Of a stretch of DNA of 64,000 bases, positions 56,497 to 64,000 are shown piece after piece. The stretch is from assembly GCA_025056155.1 (NCBI GenBank), contig JANWWL010000005.1, positions 62,001-126,000 of the forward strand. Reading direction: 5' to 3'. Each line of letters opens with the position of its first letter. Positions within the stretch are counted from its first letter, which is position 1. Source of the DNA: Sphingomonadaceae bacterium. GTDB lineage: Bacteria > Pseudomonadota > Alphaproteobacteria > Sphingomonadales > Sphingomonadaceae. Made by a program: the position numbers and the translations under genes. Under the pieces are notes generated by a model. That model saw only the letters and a program-made list of their open reading frames with translations, had not been told where the DNA came from and made no database searches.

Positions 56497-57053
56497 CGCT
56501 CGAGCCCCAGCAGCCGGCGCGCGTCGGGCCCCGACCAGTCGAGCTCGCCCTCATAGCGCCACACCTCGCGCCCCTGCGGGTCGTAGAGGACCGTCACAGG
56601 CAGGCCCCGAGCCGCAAGCTCGGCACCCAAGCGCATCTGGCTGTCCACCAGCGTGCGCAGGTTGGGAAAGCGCTCCGGCGTGAACACGGGGTTCACGGCC
56701 CGCCATCCGGCCAGATCCTGGCTTACCGGCACCACCACCAGACGCCCGCGGGCGTCGGCCGCCAGCCGGTCGAGCGTGGGCAGCTCCTTAAGGCAAGGCG
56801 CGCACCATGTGGCCCACAGGTTGACGAGCATCGGCCGGCCCGGATGCCGCCGGCGCACCTCGTTGAGGGTGGTGGTGGTGCCGTCGGGGCGGGTTTCGAG
56901 CGGCAGGTCGGGGGCGGGGCGGCCGGCGAAGGCGCGCGACCAGCGCTCGGGCCGGAAGGCCGGCGCTTGCACCCCCTCCTGCCCGGGGCTAGGCCCCGGC
57001 TCGGGCCCGCCGCAGGCGGCCAGCACCAGCAGCAACGCGGGCAGGACACGCAT
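56493..57053 (-). CDS. TlpA-like thiol:disulfide lipoprotein
   Basis: This 186-aa thioredoxin-fold protein has a lipobox (LVLAAC, Cys14) and the redox motif WATWCAPC (Cys84, Cys87), the WCxxC of TlpA/ResA proteins. [20 protein letters not shown] and [16 protein letters not shown] (cis-Pro loop LPVT) confirm the fold. TlpA-like proteins keep cysteines of cytochrome c or copper-chaperone partners reduced in the periplasm. It is divergent from argH, an alphaproteobacterial arrangement, and the two ATG codons overlap in CATG. Confidence 0.92.
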   Translation of the reverse strand: MRVLPALLLVLAACGGPEPGPSPGQEGVQAPAFRPERWSRAFAGRPAPDLPLETRPDGTTTTLNEVRRRHPGRPMLVNLWATWCAPCLKELPTLDRLAADARGRLVVVPVSQDLAGWRAVNPVFTPERFPNLRTLVDSQMRLGAELAARGLPVTVLYDPQGREVWRYEGELDWSGPDARRLLGLER

Positions 57054-58473
57054 GGCCCATGATCCCGAAGCCGCGGCACCCCCGCCTGTCAACCGCGCTT
57101 GGGGGGGGCGCTTCGCGCAGGGGCCCGCCGAGGCCCTGCAGGCCATCAACGCGTCGATCGGCTTCGACCACCGGCTCTGGCGCCATGACCTGGCGGGCTC
57201 CATCGCGCATGCCCGCATGCTGGAAGCGACCGGCATCATCCCTGCCGACGACGCCCGGGCGATCGTCGCCGGGCTCGAAGCGCTGGCCCGGGATTGGGAC
57301 GCCGAGGGCGTGCCCATCGAGCCCGACCTCGAGGACATTCACATGACGGTCGAGGCCAAGCTCGCCCAACGCATCGGGCCTGCCGCCGGCCGGCTGCACA
57401 CGGCCCGCTCGCGCAACGACCAGGTGGCCACGAGCTTCCGTCTGTGGGTGCGCGACGCGATCGACGCCCACCTCGCGCGCCTCGAAGCCTTCGTCCGCGC
57501 GCTCGCCACCCGGGCCGAGGCCGAGGCCGACACCATTCTGCCCGGTTTCACCCACCTGCAGGTGGCCCAGCCCGTGACGCTGGGCCACCACCTCCTCGCC
57601 CATGCCGAGGCGGCGCTGCGCGACATCGACCGGTTCCGCGAGGCCCGCCGGCGCTTGAACCGCTGCCCGCTGGGGTCCGCGGCCCTCGCCGGCACCGGCT
57701 TCCCCATCGACCGCGACATGACCGCAGCCCTCTTGGGATTCGACGGGCCAACGGCCAATTCGATCGACGCCGTCTCCGACCGCGACTTCGCCCTCGATTA
57801 TCTCTTCTGCGCGGCCCAGACCGCCCTGCACTTGTCGCGCCTGGCCGAAGAGATCGTCGTCTGGGCCAGCCAGCCCTTCGGCTTCGTCGTGCTGCCTGAT
57901 GCCTGGTCCACGGGCTCGTCCATCATGCCCCAGAAGCGCAACCCCGACGCGGCCGAGCTGGTGCGGGGGCACGCCGGGCGGATCCTGGGCCTGCTGGCCG
58001 GGCTCATGGCCACGCTCAAGGCGCTGCCGCTCGCCTACGCCAAGGATCTGCAGGACGACAAGGAACCGGTCTTCACGGCCCACGACCTCCTCGATCTGTC
58101 GCTCGCCGCCATGACCGGCATGTTGGCGGAAGTGACGTTCGACCGCGCGGCCATGCGGCGGGCGGCGGGGCGCGGGCACGCCACCGCCACCGACCTTGCC
58201 GACTGGCTGGTGCGCACCAAGGGCCTGCCGTTCCGCGAAGCGCACCAGCTGGCTGGCCGTGCCGTCCGCTGGGCCGAGGCGCACGGGCGCGAGCTCGCCG
58301 AGCTGGCCCCGGCCGAGCTTGTGGCTATCGATCCGCGCCTCGAGGGGGCCGAGGCCGCCCCCCTGTCGCTCGAGGCCTCGGTCGCCTCGCGCACGAGCTT
58401 CGGGGGCACGGCGCCCCAGCGGGTGCGGGCGGCCGCTCGGGCCGTGCTGGCCCGGCTGGAGCCCGCGGCATGA
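57052..58473 (+). CDS. argH: Argininosuccinate lyase
   Basis: ArgH splits argininosuccinate into arginine and fumarate. It is 473 aa. [20 protein letters not shown] opens the protein; [51 protein letters not shown] and the mobile signature loop [20 protein letters not shown] are all intact, the last carrying the catalytic Ser. The ATG overlaps the divergent tlpA-like start in CATG, so promoter and translation signals of each must lie inside the other gene. The stop overlaps the small lipoprotein gene by four bases. Confidence 0.98.
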   Translation: MAHDPEAAAPPPVNRAWGGRFAQGPAEALQAINASIGFDHRLWRHDLAGSIAHARMLEATGIIPADDARAIVAGLEALARDWDAEGVPIEPDLEDIHMTVEAKLAQRIGPAAGRLHTARSRNDQVATSFRLWVRDAIDAHLARLEAFVRALATRAEAEADTILPGFTHLQVAQPVTLGHHLLAHAEAALRDIDRFREARRRLNRCPLGSAALAGTGFPIDRDMTAALLGFDGPTANSIDAVSDRDFALDYLFCAAQTALHLSRLAEEIVVWASQPFGFVVLPDAWSTGSSIMPQKRNPDAAELVRGHAGRILGLLAGLMATLKALPLAYAKDLQDDKEPVFTAHDLLDLSLAAMTGMLAEVTFDRAAMRRAAGRGHATATDLADWLVRTKGLPFREAHQLAGRAVRWAEAHGRELAELAPAELVAIDPRLEGAEAAPLSLEASVASRTSFGGTAPQRVRAAARAVLARLEPAA

Positions 58474-58709
58474 TCCGCGCCGTGGTGGTGGCCCTGGCGC
58501 TCGCGGGCTGCGGGCACAAGGGGGCGCTCACCCGCACGCCGCCTTCGCCCGAGGCGACCGAAGCCGAGTTGCGCGCGGCCCGAGCGCGTGACGCGGCCCT
58601 CTTGCGCCAAGGCCTCGGGCTTCCTCCGGAAGCCCTCGTCATCCGGCAGGACGACGTGCTGAAGGGCGTGCGCTCCCGGGACGATCCGTTCGAGCTCCCG
58701 CCGCCCTGA
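58470..58709 (+). CDS. lptM: Small LptM-like lipoprotein
   Basis: This 79-aa lipoprotein has a very short signal ([14 protein letters not shown], Cys14) followed by [11 protein letters not shown], the small conserved stretch after the lipidated Cys in LptM (formerly YifL), which helps LptD assemble in the outer membrane. The rest is polar and Pro-ended. The position between argH and lysA, with a four-base and a one-base overlap, is the position where this family is normally found. Confidence 0.82.
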   Translation: MIRAVVVALALAGCGHKGALTRTPPSPEATEAELRAARARDAALLRQGLGLPPEALVIRQDDVLKGVRSRDDPFELPPP

Positions 58710-59986
58710 TGGACCATTTCCACGAACGCTTCGGCGAGCTCCATGCCGAGGACGTGCCCCTCACCGCCATCGCCGAGGCCGTGGGCACCCCCGTCTACGT
58801 GTACGCTGAAGCGACCATCGTCCGGCACTTCCGCGTGTTCCGACAGGCGCTCGAGGCGGCGGGCATCGACCGGCCGCTGGTGGCCTACGCGGTCAAGGCC
58901 AATCCGAACCTGAGCGTGCTGGCCGCCCTGGCCCGCGAGGGCGCCGGGGCCGACGTCGTTTCGGAAGGGGAACTCCACCGTGCACTGGCGGCGGGCGTGC
59001 CGCCCGGGCGCATCCTGTTCTCGGGCGTGGGCAAGACGCAGGCCGAGATGGCGGCCGCCCTTCAGGCCGGCATCCTTCAGATCAATGTCGAGAGCGAGGA
59101 AGAGCTTGCCGAACTGTCGCAGGTCGCAACAGCCCTCGGCCGCAGGGCGCCCGTGGCCCTGCGCGTCAATCCCGATGTCGATGCGCGCACGAACCCCAAG
59201 ATCGCAACCGGGCGGGGCGAGGCCAAGTTCGGGATCCCTCGGGATCGGATCCTGGCCGCCTGGGCGCAGGCCGAAGCCCTTCCCTCGCTCGCGCCCACGG
59301 GTCTTGCCGTTCACGTGGGGAGCCAGCTCACCGACCTCGCCCCCTTCGCAGCCGCCATCCGGGTGATGGGTGAGCTTCTGGCGGCGCTGCGGTCGGCGGG
59401 TCATGCCGTGCGCCGGGTGGACTTAGGAGGCGGGCTCGGCATCCCCTATGATCCCTCGTTGCCGGCGCCGCCCACGCCAGCCGACTACGCCCGGCTCGTG
59501 GCCCAGGCCACGGCCGGCTGGGGGGTGGAGCTCGCCTTCGAGCCGGGCCGGCTGGTGGTGGGCAACGCCGGCGTGCTCCTCAGTCGGGTGGTGCGGGTGA
59601 AGCGAGGTGCGACGCGGACCTTCGTGGTGCTCGACGCGGCGATGAACGACCTGATCCGCCCGACGCTCTACGGCGTCTTCCACCACATCCGCGCCGTCAG
59701 GCCCCGGCCCGGCGTCGTCAACGCCACCTTCGTGGGCCCGGTGTGCGAAACGGGCGACACCTTCGCCGAAGACCGCGCCACCACGCCCTTGGAACCGGGC
59801 GACCTGGTGGCCCTGATGACGGCGGGCGCCTATGGGGCCACCATGGCATCCACCTACAATTCCCGGCCGTTGGTGCCCGAGGTGTTGGTGCGGGGCGACC
59901 GCTGGGCCCTGGTGCGCCCACGGCTTACACCCGCCGAACTCGCCGCGCACGAGCGGCTCGCCCCCTGGCTGGCCGAAGCGCCATGA
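58709..59986 (+). CDS. lysA: Diaminopimelate decarboxylase
   Basis: LysA is the PLP enzyme that makes L-lysine from meso-DAP. It is 425 aa. The alanine-racemase-like barrel carries the PLP Lys63 in YAVKANPNLSVL. HVGSQLTDLAPFAAAI, the phosphate loop DLGGGLGIPYDPS, FEPGRLVVGNAGVLLSRV and the substrate motif VGPVCETGDTFAEDR are classic. YGATMASTYNSRP near the C-terminus is also diagnostic. The start shares one base with the lptM stop; the stop overlaps galU by four bases. Together with dapE this gives two lysine genes in the window, far apart. Confidence 0.98.
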   Translation: MDHFHERFGELHAEDVPLTAIAEAVGTPVYVYAEATIVRHFRVFRQALEAAGIDRPLVAYAVKANPNLSVLAALAREGAGADVVSEGELHRALAAGVPPGRILFSGVGKTQAEMAAALQAGILQINVESEEELAELSQVATALGRRAPVALRVNPDVDARTNPKIATGRGEAKFGIPRDRILAAWAQAEALPSLAPTGLAVHVGSQLTDLAPFAAAIRVMGELLAALRSAGHAVRRVDLGGGLGIPYDPSLPAPPTPADYARLVAQATAGWGVELAFEPGRLVVGNAGVLLSRVVRVKRGATRTFVVLDAAMNDLIRPTLYGVFHHIRAVRPRPGVVNATFVGPVCETGDTFAEDRATTPLEPGDLVALMTAGAYGATMASTYNSRPLVPEVLVRGDRWALVRPRLTPAELAAHERLAPWLAEAP

Positions 59987-60864
59987 ATTCGGTCGAGATC
60001 GCCGTCCTGCCCGTCGGAGGGCTCGGCACCCGGTTCCTGCCCGCCACCAAGTCGGTGGCCAAGGAACTCCTGCCCGTGGTCGACCGTCCGCTGCTGCAAT
60101 ACGCCGTCGACGAGGCCCGGGCGGCCGGCATCCGGCAGTTCGTGCTGGTGACGGCCCGGGGCAAGGCGAGCCTGGCCGACTATTTCGACGTGCCGGGCGA
60201 ACTCATCCGCGTGCTGGAGGAACGGGGAAAGAGCGCCGAGCTCGAGATCCTGCGCGCCACCCAGCTCGACCCCGGCGCCGTCATCACCACCCGCCAGCAA
60301 CAGCCGCTGGGGTTGGGGCACGCCGTGTGGTGCGCTCGCCACGTCGTGGGGCGGCGGCCCTTCGCCGTCCTGTTGCCGGACGAGCTGTTGTGGAACCCGT
60401 CTCGCCCTTGCCTCGTGCAGATGGTCGAGGCCTGGCGCACGACGGGCGGCAACATGGTGGCGGTGATGGAAGTGCCGCTCGAGCACGTGAACCGCTATGG
60501 CATCGTCGACCCTGGGCGGGCCGTGGGACTGCTGACCGAGGTGCGCGGCCTCGTCGAGAAGCCGGCGGTGGACCAGGCCCCCTCGCGGCTTGCGGTGGTG
60601 GGCCGCTACATCCTCCAACCCGAGGTCATGGACGTGCTGGCGCAAGGCCGCCGTGGCGCCGGTGGCGAAGTGCAGCTGACCGACGCCATGGCCGAGCTGA
60701 TCGGCCGCCAGCCCTTCCACGCGCTGCGCTTCTTGGGCGAACGCTTCGACTGCGGCGACAAGGCCGGCCACGTGATCGCCAACGTCGCCCTCGCGCTGGA
60801 ACGGCCCGACATCGGCCCGGCGGTCCGGGCCTGGCTCGCCCAACGGCTGGGCGTGCCCGGCTGA
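59983..60864 (+). CDS. galU: UTP--glucose-1-phosphate uridylyltransferase
   Basis: GalU makes UDP-glucose for glycan and exopolysaccharide synthesis. It is 293 aa. The nucleotide-binding start is VLPVGGLGTRFLPATKSVAK followed by ELLPVVDRPLLQYAVDEA. QQQPLGLGHAVWCARH, VLLPDELL (metal Asp) and GLVEKPAVDQAPSRLAVVGR with EVQLTDAM are standard. GGLGTR is a slight variant of the usual GxGTRxLP loop. It overlaps lysA by four bases and shares one base with the next gene, continuing the argH-lptM-lysA operon. Confidence 0.96.
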   Translation: MNSVEIAVLPVGGLGTRFLPATKSVAKELLPVVDRPLLQYAVDEARAAGIRQFVLVTARGKASLADYFDVPGELIRVLEERGKSAELEILRATQLDPGAVITTRQQQPLGLGHAVWCARHVVGRRPFAVLLPDELLWNPSRPCLVQMVEAWRTTGGNMVAVMEVPLEHVNRYGIVDPGRAVGLLTEVRGLVEKPAVDQAPSRLAVVGRYILQPEVMDVLAQGRRGAGGEVQLTDAMAELIGRQPFHALRFLGERFDCGDKAGHVIANVALALERPDIGPAVRAWLAQRLGVPG

Positions 60865-61655
60865 TGGAGCAGCTGCCGCTGTTCCATGGGGTGCGGGGCC
60901 GGCCCGTGGTGGTGTGGGGCGACGGCCCCGAGGCCGAGGCCCGCCGCCGCCTGGTGCGCGAGGCGGGGGGCCTGCCCACCGACGACGCCGGGTCGGGCGC
61001 CCGTCTGGCCTTCGTGGCCGGGGTGGCGGATCCCGAAGACGCTGCCCGCCGGCTGCGCGCCCTGGGCCTCCTCGTCAACGTGGCCGACCGGCCCGAGCTT
61101 TGCGACTTCACCGTTCCCGCCATCGTCGACCGCGCCCCGGTGACGCTGGCCATCGGCACGGCAGGTCACTCGGCCAGTCTCGCCCGCGCGCTCAAGGAAC
61201 GCTTCGACCTGATGCTGCCGCCCACGTTGGGCCAGCTCGCCCGGGCCATCCGCGCCGCCCGCGATCCGGTGGCCCGAGCCCTCCCCGAGCCCGCCGTCCG
61301 CCGCGCGTTCTGGGCCCGGCTGATGGCAACCGGTGGTCCCCTCGACCCCCTGGCACCGCCCGCCGATCCGGAAGGGGCGATCGCCAAGGCCCTTACCGGC
61401 ACGCTCCCGCCGGCGCCGGCCGACCTGATCGAGATCCGGGTGCCGACCGGCGGGGTCGAGGAGCTCCGCCTGGCCGAGGTGCGCGCGCTCGCTTCGGCCG
61501 ACTGGCTCCTGATCTGCGGTCCGGTGCCTCCGGCCCTGCTGGCCCTCGCCCGGAGGGATGCGCGGCGGGCCGAGGGGCCCGACCCCCCGCCCGAGGCGCG
61601 GGGGCGCATCGTGCGCCTCCGCGCGGCCGAGCCCTGCCATCCCGCCCTGCCATGA
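60864..61655 (+). CDS. Precorrin-2 dehydrogenase / siroheme-synthase N-terminal-like protein
   Basis: This 263-aa protein resembles the dehydrogenase half of CysG/Met8, which oxidises precorrin-2 and may insert iron to give siroheme for sulfite and nitrite reductases. The NAD-binding start GRPVVVWGDGPEAEARRRLV, LLVNVADRPELCDFTVPAIV and APVTLAIGTAGHSASLARAL match the family. The C-terminal SAM-dependent uroporphyrinogen methyltransferase domain of full CysG is absent. From about residue 155 the sequence is a divergent Pro/Ala-rich extension. The start shares one base with the galU stop. Whether it retains chelatase activity cannot be judged. Confidence 0.8.
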   Translation: MEQLPLFHGVRGRPVVVWGDGPEAEARRRLVREAGGLPTDDAGSGARLAFVAGVADPEDAARRLRALGLLVNVADRPELCDFTVPAIVDRAPVTLAIGTAGHSASLARALKERFDLMLPPTLGQLARAIRAARDPVARALPEPAVRRAFWARLMATGGPLDPLAPPADPEGAIAKALTGTLPPAPADLIEIRVPTGGVEELRLAEVRALASADWLLICGPVPPALLALARRDARRAEGPDPPPEARGRIVRLRAAEPCHPALP

Positions 61656-61728
61656 CCGGCCGCACCGATCGCGTCCCGTCATGGCGAGTGGCGTGCGGGG
61701 CGAGGCCTCGACATTCCCGGAGGAGCCC

Positions 61729-62577
61729 TTGACACCCCTTCGCCCGCGCCGGTCGGTGCTTTATCTGCCCGCTTCCAACCCCCGGGCCCTCGCCAAGGCG
61801 GCCACGCTCCCTGCCGACGTCCTCATCCTTGACCTCGAGGACTCCGTCCCGCCCGAGGCCAAGGACGAAGCGCGCCGGGCGGCCGTCGCCGCGGCCGAAG
61901 GCGGCGCCTTGCGCCCGCGGGAAGTCGCGATCCGGGTGAACGGCCTGGCCACGCCCGAGGCGGCCGAAGACCTCGCCGCCGTCGCGGCCAGCCGCTGCGA
62001 CGTCGTGGTGGTGCCCAAGGTCGAGGGGCCGGAGGATGCCGCCCGGGCCGTGGCGTTGGCGGGGGGCAAGCCGGTGTGGGTGCTGATCGAAACCCCTCGG
62101 GCGGTGCTCCAGGCGGCCGCGATCGCCGCCACGCCCGGAATCGCAGGGTTGGTGGCGGGCTTCGCCGACCTCGCCAAGGACCTGCGGTTGAAAGCCGGCC
62201 GCGACCGCACGCCCTTGTTCCACGCCATGAGCGTGATCGTGACCGCCGCGCGGGCGGCCGGCATCCTCGCCTTCGATGGCGTGTTCGTCCACCTCGACGA
62301 CCCGGCCGGTCTCGAGGCCGAAACCGCACAGGCGGTGGCCTTCGGCTTCGACGGCAAGACCTGCATCCACCCCACCCAGCTCGAAACCGTCAACCGGGCC
62401 TTCTCGCCGTCGCCAGACGAGGTGGCCGAAGCGCGCGCCATCGTGGCCGCCTTCGAAGCGGCCCGCGCGGAAGGCCGGGGGGTCGCGACCCACCGCGGCC
62501 GGGTGGTCGAAGCCCTGCACGTCGCCGAAGCGCAGCGCGTGCTGGCCGTCGCCCGCGCCATCGGTCTCTCGAGCTAG
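61729..62577 (+). CDS. CitE-like HpcH/HpaI-family lyase or thioesterase
   Basis: This protein of about 282 aa is a TIM-barrel of the citrate-lyase-beta-like family, which cleaves or hydrolyses acyl-CoA esters such as malyl-CoA or citramalyl-CoA. Conserved segments are RSVLYLPASNPRAL, ILDLEDSVPPEAKDEAR, VVVPKVEGPED, ETPRAVLQA, GFADLAKDLRL, HAMSVIVTAARAAGI and GFDGKTCIHPTQLETVNRAF. The acidic Mg2+ ligands are present. I chose TTG 61729 because GGAGGAG lies just upstream and homologues begin a few residues before RSxLY; ATG 61681 would add 16 residues. A link to the 3-hydroxypropionate genes of the window is conceivable but unproven. Confidence 0.85.
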   Translation: MTPLRPRRSVLYLPASNPRALAKAATLPADVLILDLEDSVPPEAKDEARRAAVAAAEGGALRPREVAIRVNGLATPEAAEDLAAVAASRCDVVVVPKVEGPEDAARAVALAGGKPVWVLIETPRAVLQAAAIAATPGIAGLVAGFADLAKDLRLKAGRDRTPLFHAMSVIVTAARAAGILAFDGVFVHLDDPAGLEAETAQAVAFGFDGKTCIHPTQLETVNRAFSPSPDEVAEARAIVAAFEAARAEGRGVATHRGRVVEALHVAEAQRVLAVARAIGLSS

Positions 62578-62587
62578 GGGGCCCGAG

Positions 62588-63373
62588 CTAGAAGGCCTCG
62601 GCGGGCAGCCAGGGCGGCCGCAAGAGCCGCGCCGGGTGGCCCGCCACCTCGAGCGGCCGGTCGAGGAGTTCGAGGCGCAGGTGGGCCAGCACCACGGGCC
62701 CCTCGGGCGAGCCGCGCAGCACGCCCGCCTCGCGCTCGCCCGCCCACACGCGCTCATGGCCCGGCGGGCCCGACAGTTCCAGGGGCAGGAGCCGCCGGCG
62801 CACTCGGTCGCGATGATGCATGCGGGCCGTATTCTCCTGGCCCACGTAGCAGCCTTTGGTGAACGACACGCCATGAAGCTCAGCGGCGTTCGTCTCGAGC
62901 CACAACAAATCCTCGACCTCCGCCTGATCGGGAAGGCCCAGGGCCAGGCGATGGCGCCGGTAGGCGGCCTCGTCGGCATTCGGCACATGGGCCCCGGCGG
63001 GGGCCACCCAGCGCGCCCCTGCACCCGCCCAGCGGGGGTCGGCGGGGTGGCCGGCGGCCTCGGGGCCCCAGGCCGCATAGACGGCAAGGTCGGTCGCTTC
63101 GAGGCCCACGGGCCGGCGCAGCCGGTAGAGGGCCAGCCGCTTCATCAGGGCGTCCGCCACGGCCCCCTCCACGTCGATCAGCACGTCCTCGCCGTCGGCG
63201 TGCAGGAACATGGCGAACTGGGCCTTGCCCTGGGGCGACAACAGGCCCGCCCACAGCGGGCTCGCCCCGGCCAGCCGGGTTATGTCCTGCGTCAGGAGCC
63301 CCTGCAGGAAGTCCCGCGCCTCCCCGCCCGAGACCCGGATCACGCGGCGGCCTTCGAGGTGGGCAAGGGGCAT
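62588..63373 (-). CDS. ygfZ: YgfZ-family folate-binding protein
   Basis: YgfZ binds tetrahydrofolate and supports the function or repair of some Fe-S enzymes such as MiaB. It is 261 aa. The N-terminal GcvT-like part has VIRVSGGEARDFLQGLLTQD and LLSPQGKAQFAMFLH; the diagnostic motif KGCYVGQENTARMHHR follows, with LLPLELSGPPG in the C-terminal barrel. The Cys of KGCYxGQE is essential in E. coli. Both termini are complete. It converges on the CitE-like gene (ten bases apart) and diverges from pyrC across 27 bases. Confidence 0.95.
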   Translation of the reverse strand: MPLAHLEGRRVIRVSGGEARDFLQGLLTQDITRLAGASPLWAGLLSPQGKAQFAMFLHADGEDVLIDVEGAVADALMKRLALYRLRRPVGLEATDLAVYAAWGPEAAGHPADPRWAGAGARWVAPAGAHVPNADEAAYRRHRLALGLPDQAEVEDLLWLETNAAELHGVSFTKGCYVGQENTARMHHRDRVRRRLLPLELSGPPGHERVWAGEREAGVLRGSPEGPVVLAHLRLELLDRPLEVAGHPARLLRPPWLPAEAF

Positions 63374-63400
63374 GGCGGCCGCTAGATAGGCCGCTGGCGC
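63374..63400. promoter_or_regulatory. 27-base divergent ygfZ/pyrC control region
   Basis: The whole space between the two ATG codons contains GCTAGATAGGCC. Read rightward, TAGGCC (63387-63392) ends eight bases before the pyrC ATG. Read leftward, TAGCGG ends five bases and TATCTA nine bases before the ygfZ ATG. The region is too short for two full promoters, so -35 elements must lie inside the opposite coding sequences and initiation in the two directions may compete. Confidence 0.4.
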
Positions 63401-64000
63401 ATGTCCGCAACCTATGACGTCATGCTGCGCGGGGCGGCGGTGTTCACCCCGGCAGGCCTTCTCGATGCCGATCTCGCCGTGTCGGGCGAGCGGATTGCGG
63501 CCCTCCTGCCCCGAGGTGCCGGTGCGGCCGCCGAGGAGATCCCGGCCACGGGTCTTGCGGTCCTCCCCGGGGTCGTCGACACCCAGGTTCACTTTCGCGA
63601 ACCCGGCCTCGAGCACAAGGAGGACCTGGAGTCGGGCTCGCGCGCGGCCGTCTTGGGTGGGGTCACGGCCGTGTTCGAGATGCCCAACACCCGCCCGCCG
63701 ACCGACACGGCCGAGGCGCTCGCCGACAAGCTCGCCCGTGCGAAGGGGCGCATGTGGTGCGACCATGCCTTCTTCGTGGGGGCGACGGCCGAGAACGCGG
63801 ACGGGCTCGGTACGCTCGAACGCCTGCCGGGCTGTGCGGGCGTGAAGCTGTTCATGGGGGCCTCGACCGGCACCCTCCTCGTCCCCGACGACGCGACGCT
63901 CGAGCGCGTGTTGGTCTCGGGCCAGCGACGGGTCGCGATCCACGCCGAGGACGAGCCGCGAATGCAGGCCCGGCGCGACCTTCGGGTGGCGGGCGATCCC
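63401..64000 (+). CDS. pyrC: Dihydroorotase (5' part)
   Basis: The frame is open from this ATG to the right edge, giving 200 residues without a stop. It is a class I dihydroorotase or a very close amidohydrolase of pyrimidine synthesis. The start is TYDVMLRGAAVFTPAGLLDA, the zinc-binding DTQVHFREPGLEHKEDLESG follows, then VTAVFEMPNTRPPT (substrate-binding Asn/Thr/Arg) and GVKLFMGASTG. AIHAEDE contains the next metal-ligand His. Other amidohydrolases such as allantoinase are less likely because of the REPG and MPNTxPP forms. The rest of the protein lies outside the window. Confidence 0.93.
   Translation, partial: MSATYDVMLRGAAVFTPAGLLDADLAVSGERIAALLPRGAGAAAEEIPATGLAVLPGVVDTQVHFREPGLEHKEDLESGSRAAVLGGVTAVFEMPNTRPPTDTAEALADKLARAKGRMWCDHAFFVGATAENADGLGTLERLPGCAGVKLFMGASTGTLLVPDDATLERVLVSGQRRVAIHAEDEPRMQARRDLRVAGDP

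Overview
The window reads as one stretch of a very GC-rich alphaproteobacterial chromosome (by eye well over two thirds G+C). I found no rRNA, tRNA, insertion sequence, prophage or CRISPR array. Several neighbourhoods are ones I associate with Alphaproteobacteria: ftsW-murG-murC-murB-ddl-ftsQ-ftsA-ftsZ; rpe and a heparinase-like gene ahead of purH; purM-purN divergent from a DUF2066 gene, hdaA and ppk1; apaG beside metZ; tlpA divergent from argH-lptM-lysA; ygfZ divergent from pyrC. I would guess a Rhodospirillales/Acetobacterales-like lineage, but the sequence alone does not settle the family. Both edges cut genes: ftsW at the left, pyrC at the right.

Layout. 1-8.4 kb is the end of the division and cell-wall (dcw) cluster, with starts and stops overlapping by 1-4 bases; no lpxC follows ftsZ. 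8.4-20.4 kb holds a metallo-hydrolase, two envelope proteins of unknown function, rpe, a heparinase-like protein, purH, an EamA transporter, a short-chain dehydrogenase, a squalene/phytoene-synthase-like protein, an EF-hand protein, thrS and a small phosphatase-like protein. 20.5-26.3 kb is the lpoA-like / rsmI-yraN-sirB1-gshB block plus an aldehyde dehydrogenase. 26.3-37.6 kb, on the minus strand, is the most notable part: pcs-mcr-accA-dapE. It encodes trifunctional propionyl-CoA synthase and bifunctional malonyl-CoA reductase, the two hallmark fusion enzymes of the 3-hydroxypropionate CO2-fixation pathway of Chloroflexus, coupled to the alpha subunit of the carboxyltransferase that makes their substrate. 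37.8-53.1 kb holds selO, a P-type ATPase, ppk1, hdaA, a DUF2066 gene, purMN, a LysR regulator, apaG, metZ, an exported glutathione peroxidase, an MliC-like lipoprotein and glpD. 53.4-64 kb holds a 2-oxoacid dehydrogenase E1 alpha/beta pair with a stand-alone lipoyl protein, an exported superoxide dismutase, a TlpA-like lipoprotein, argH-lptM-lysA-galU, a precorrin-2-dehydrogenase-like gene, a CitE-like lyase, ygfZ and pyrC.

How the genes work together. AccA (with AccB, AccC and AccD encoded elsewhere) carboxylates acetyl-CoA to malonyl-CoA. Mcr reduces that in two steps to 3-hydroxypropionate, and Pcs activates, dehydrates and reduces it to propionyl-CoA. This module could support CO2 co-assimilation or 3-hydroxypropionate assimilation. 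The enzymes that would take propionyl-CoA onward (propionyl-CoA carboxylase, methylmalonyl-CoA mutase) are not in the window. A CitE-like lyase 24 kb away is at best a loose candidate for a malyl-CoA-type step.

Regulatory texture. Many genes that start a transcript carry a CTAGG-type element (TAGGSC-like) whose last base lies 6-8 bases before the start codon. For at least two (metallo-hydrolase, rpe) a TTGCG-type element sits 16-18 bases further upstream. This fits alphaproteobacterial sigma-70-type promoters firing directly at the start codon, that is leaderless mRNAs. CTAG also forms the shared stop codons of three convergent gene pairs, and two divergent pairs have start codons that overlap in CATG.
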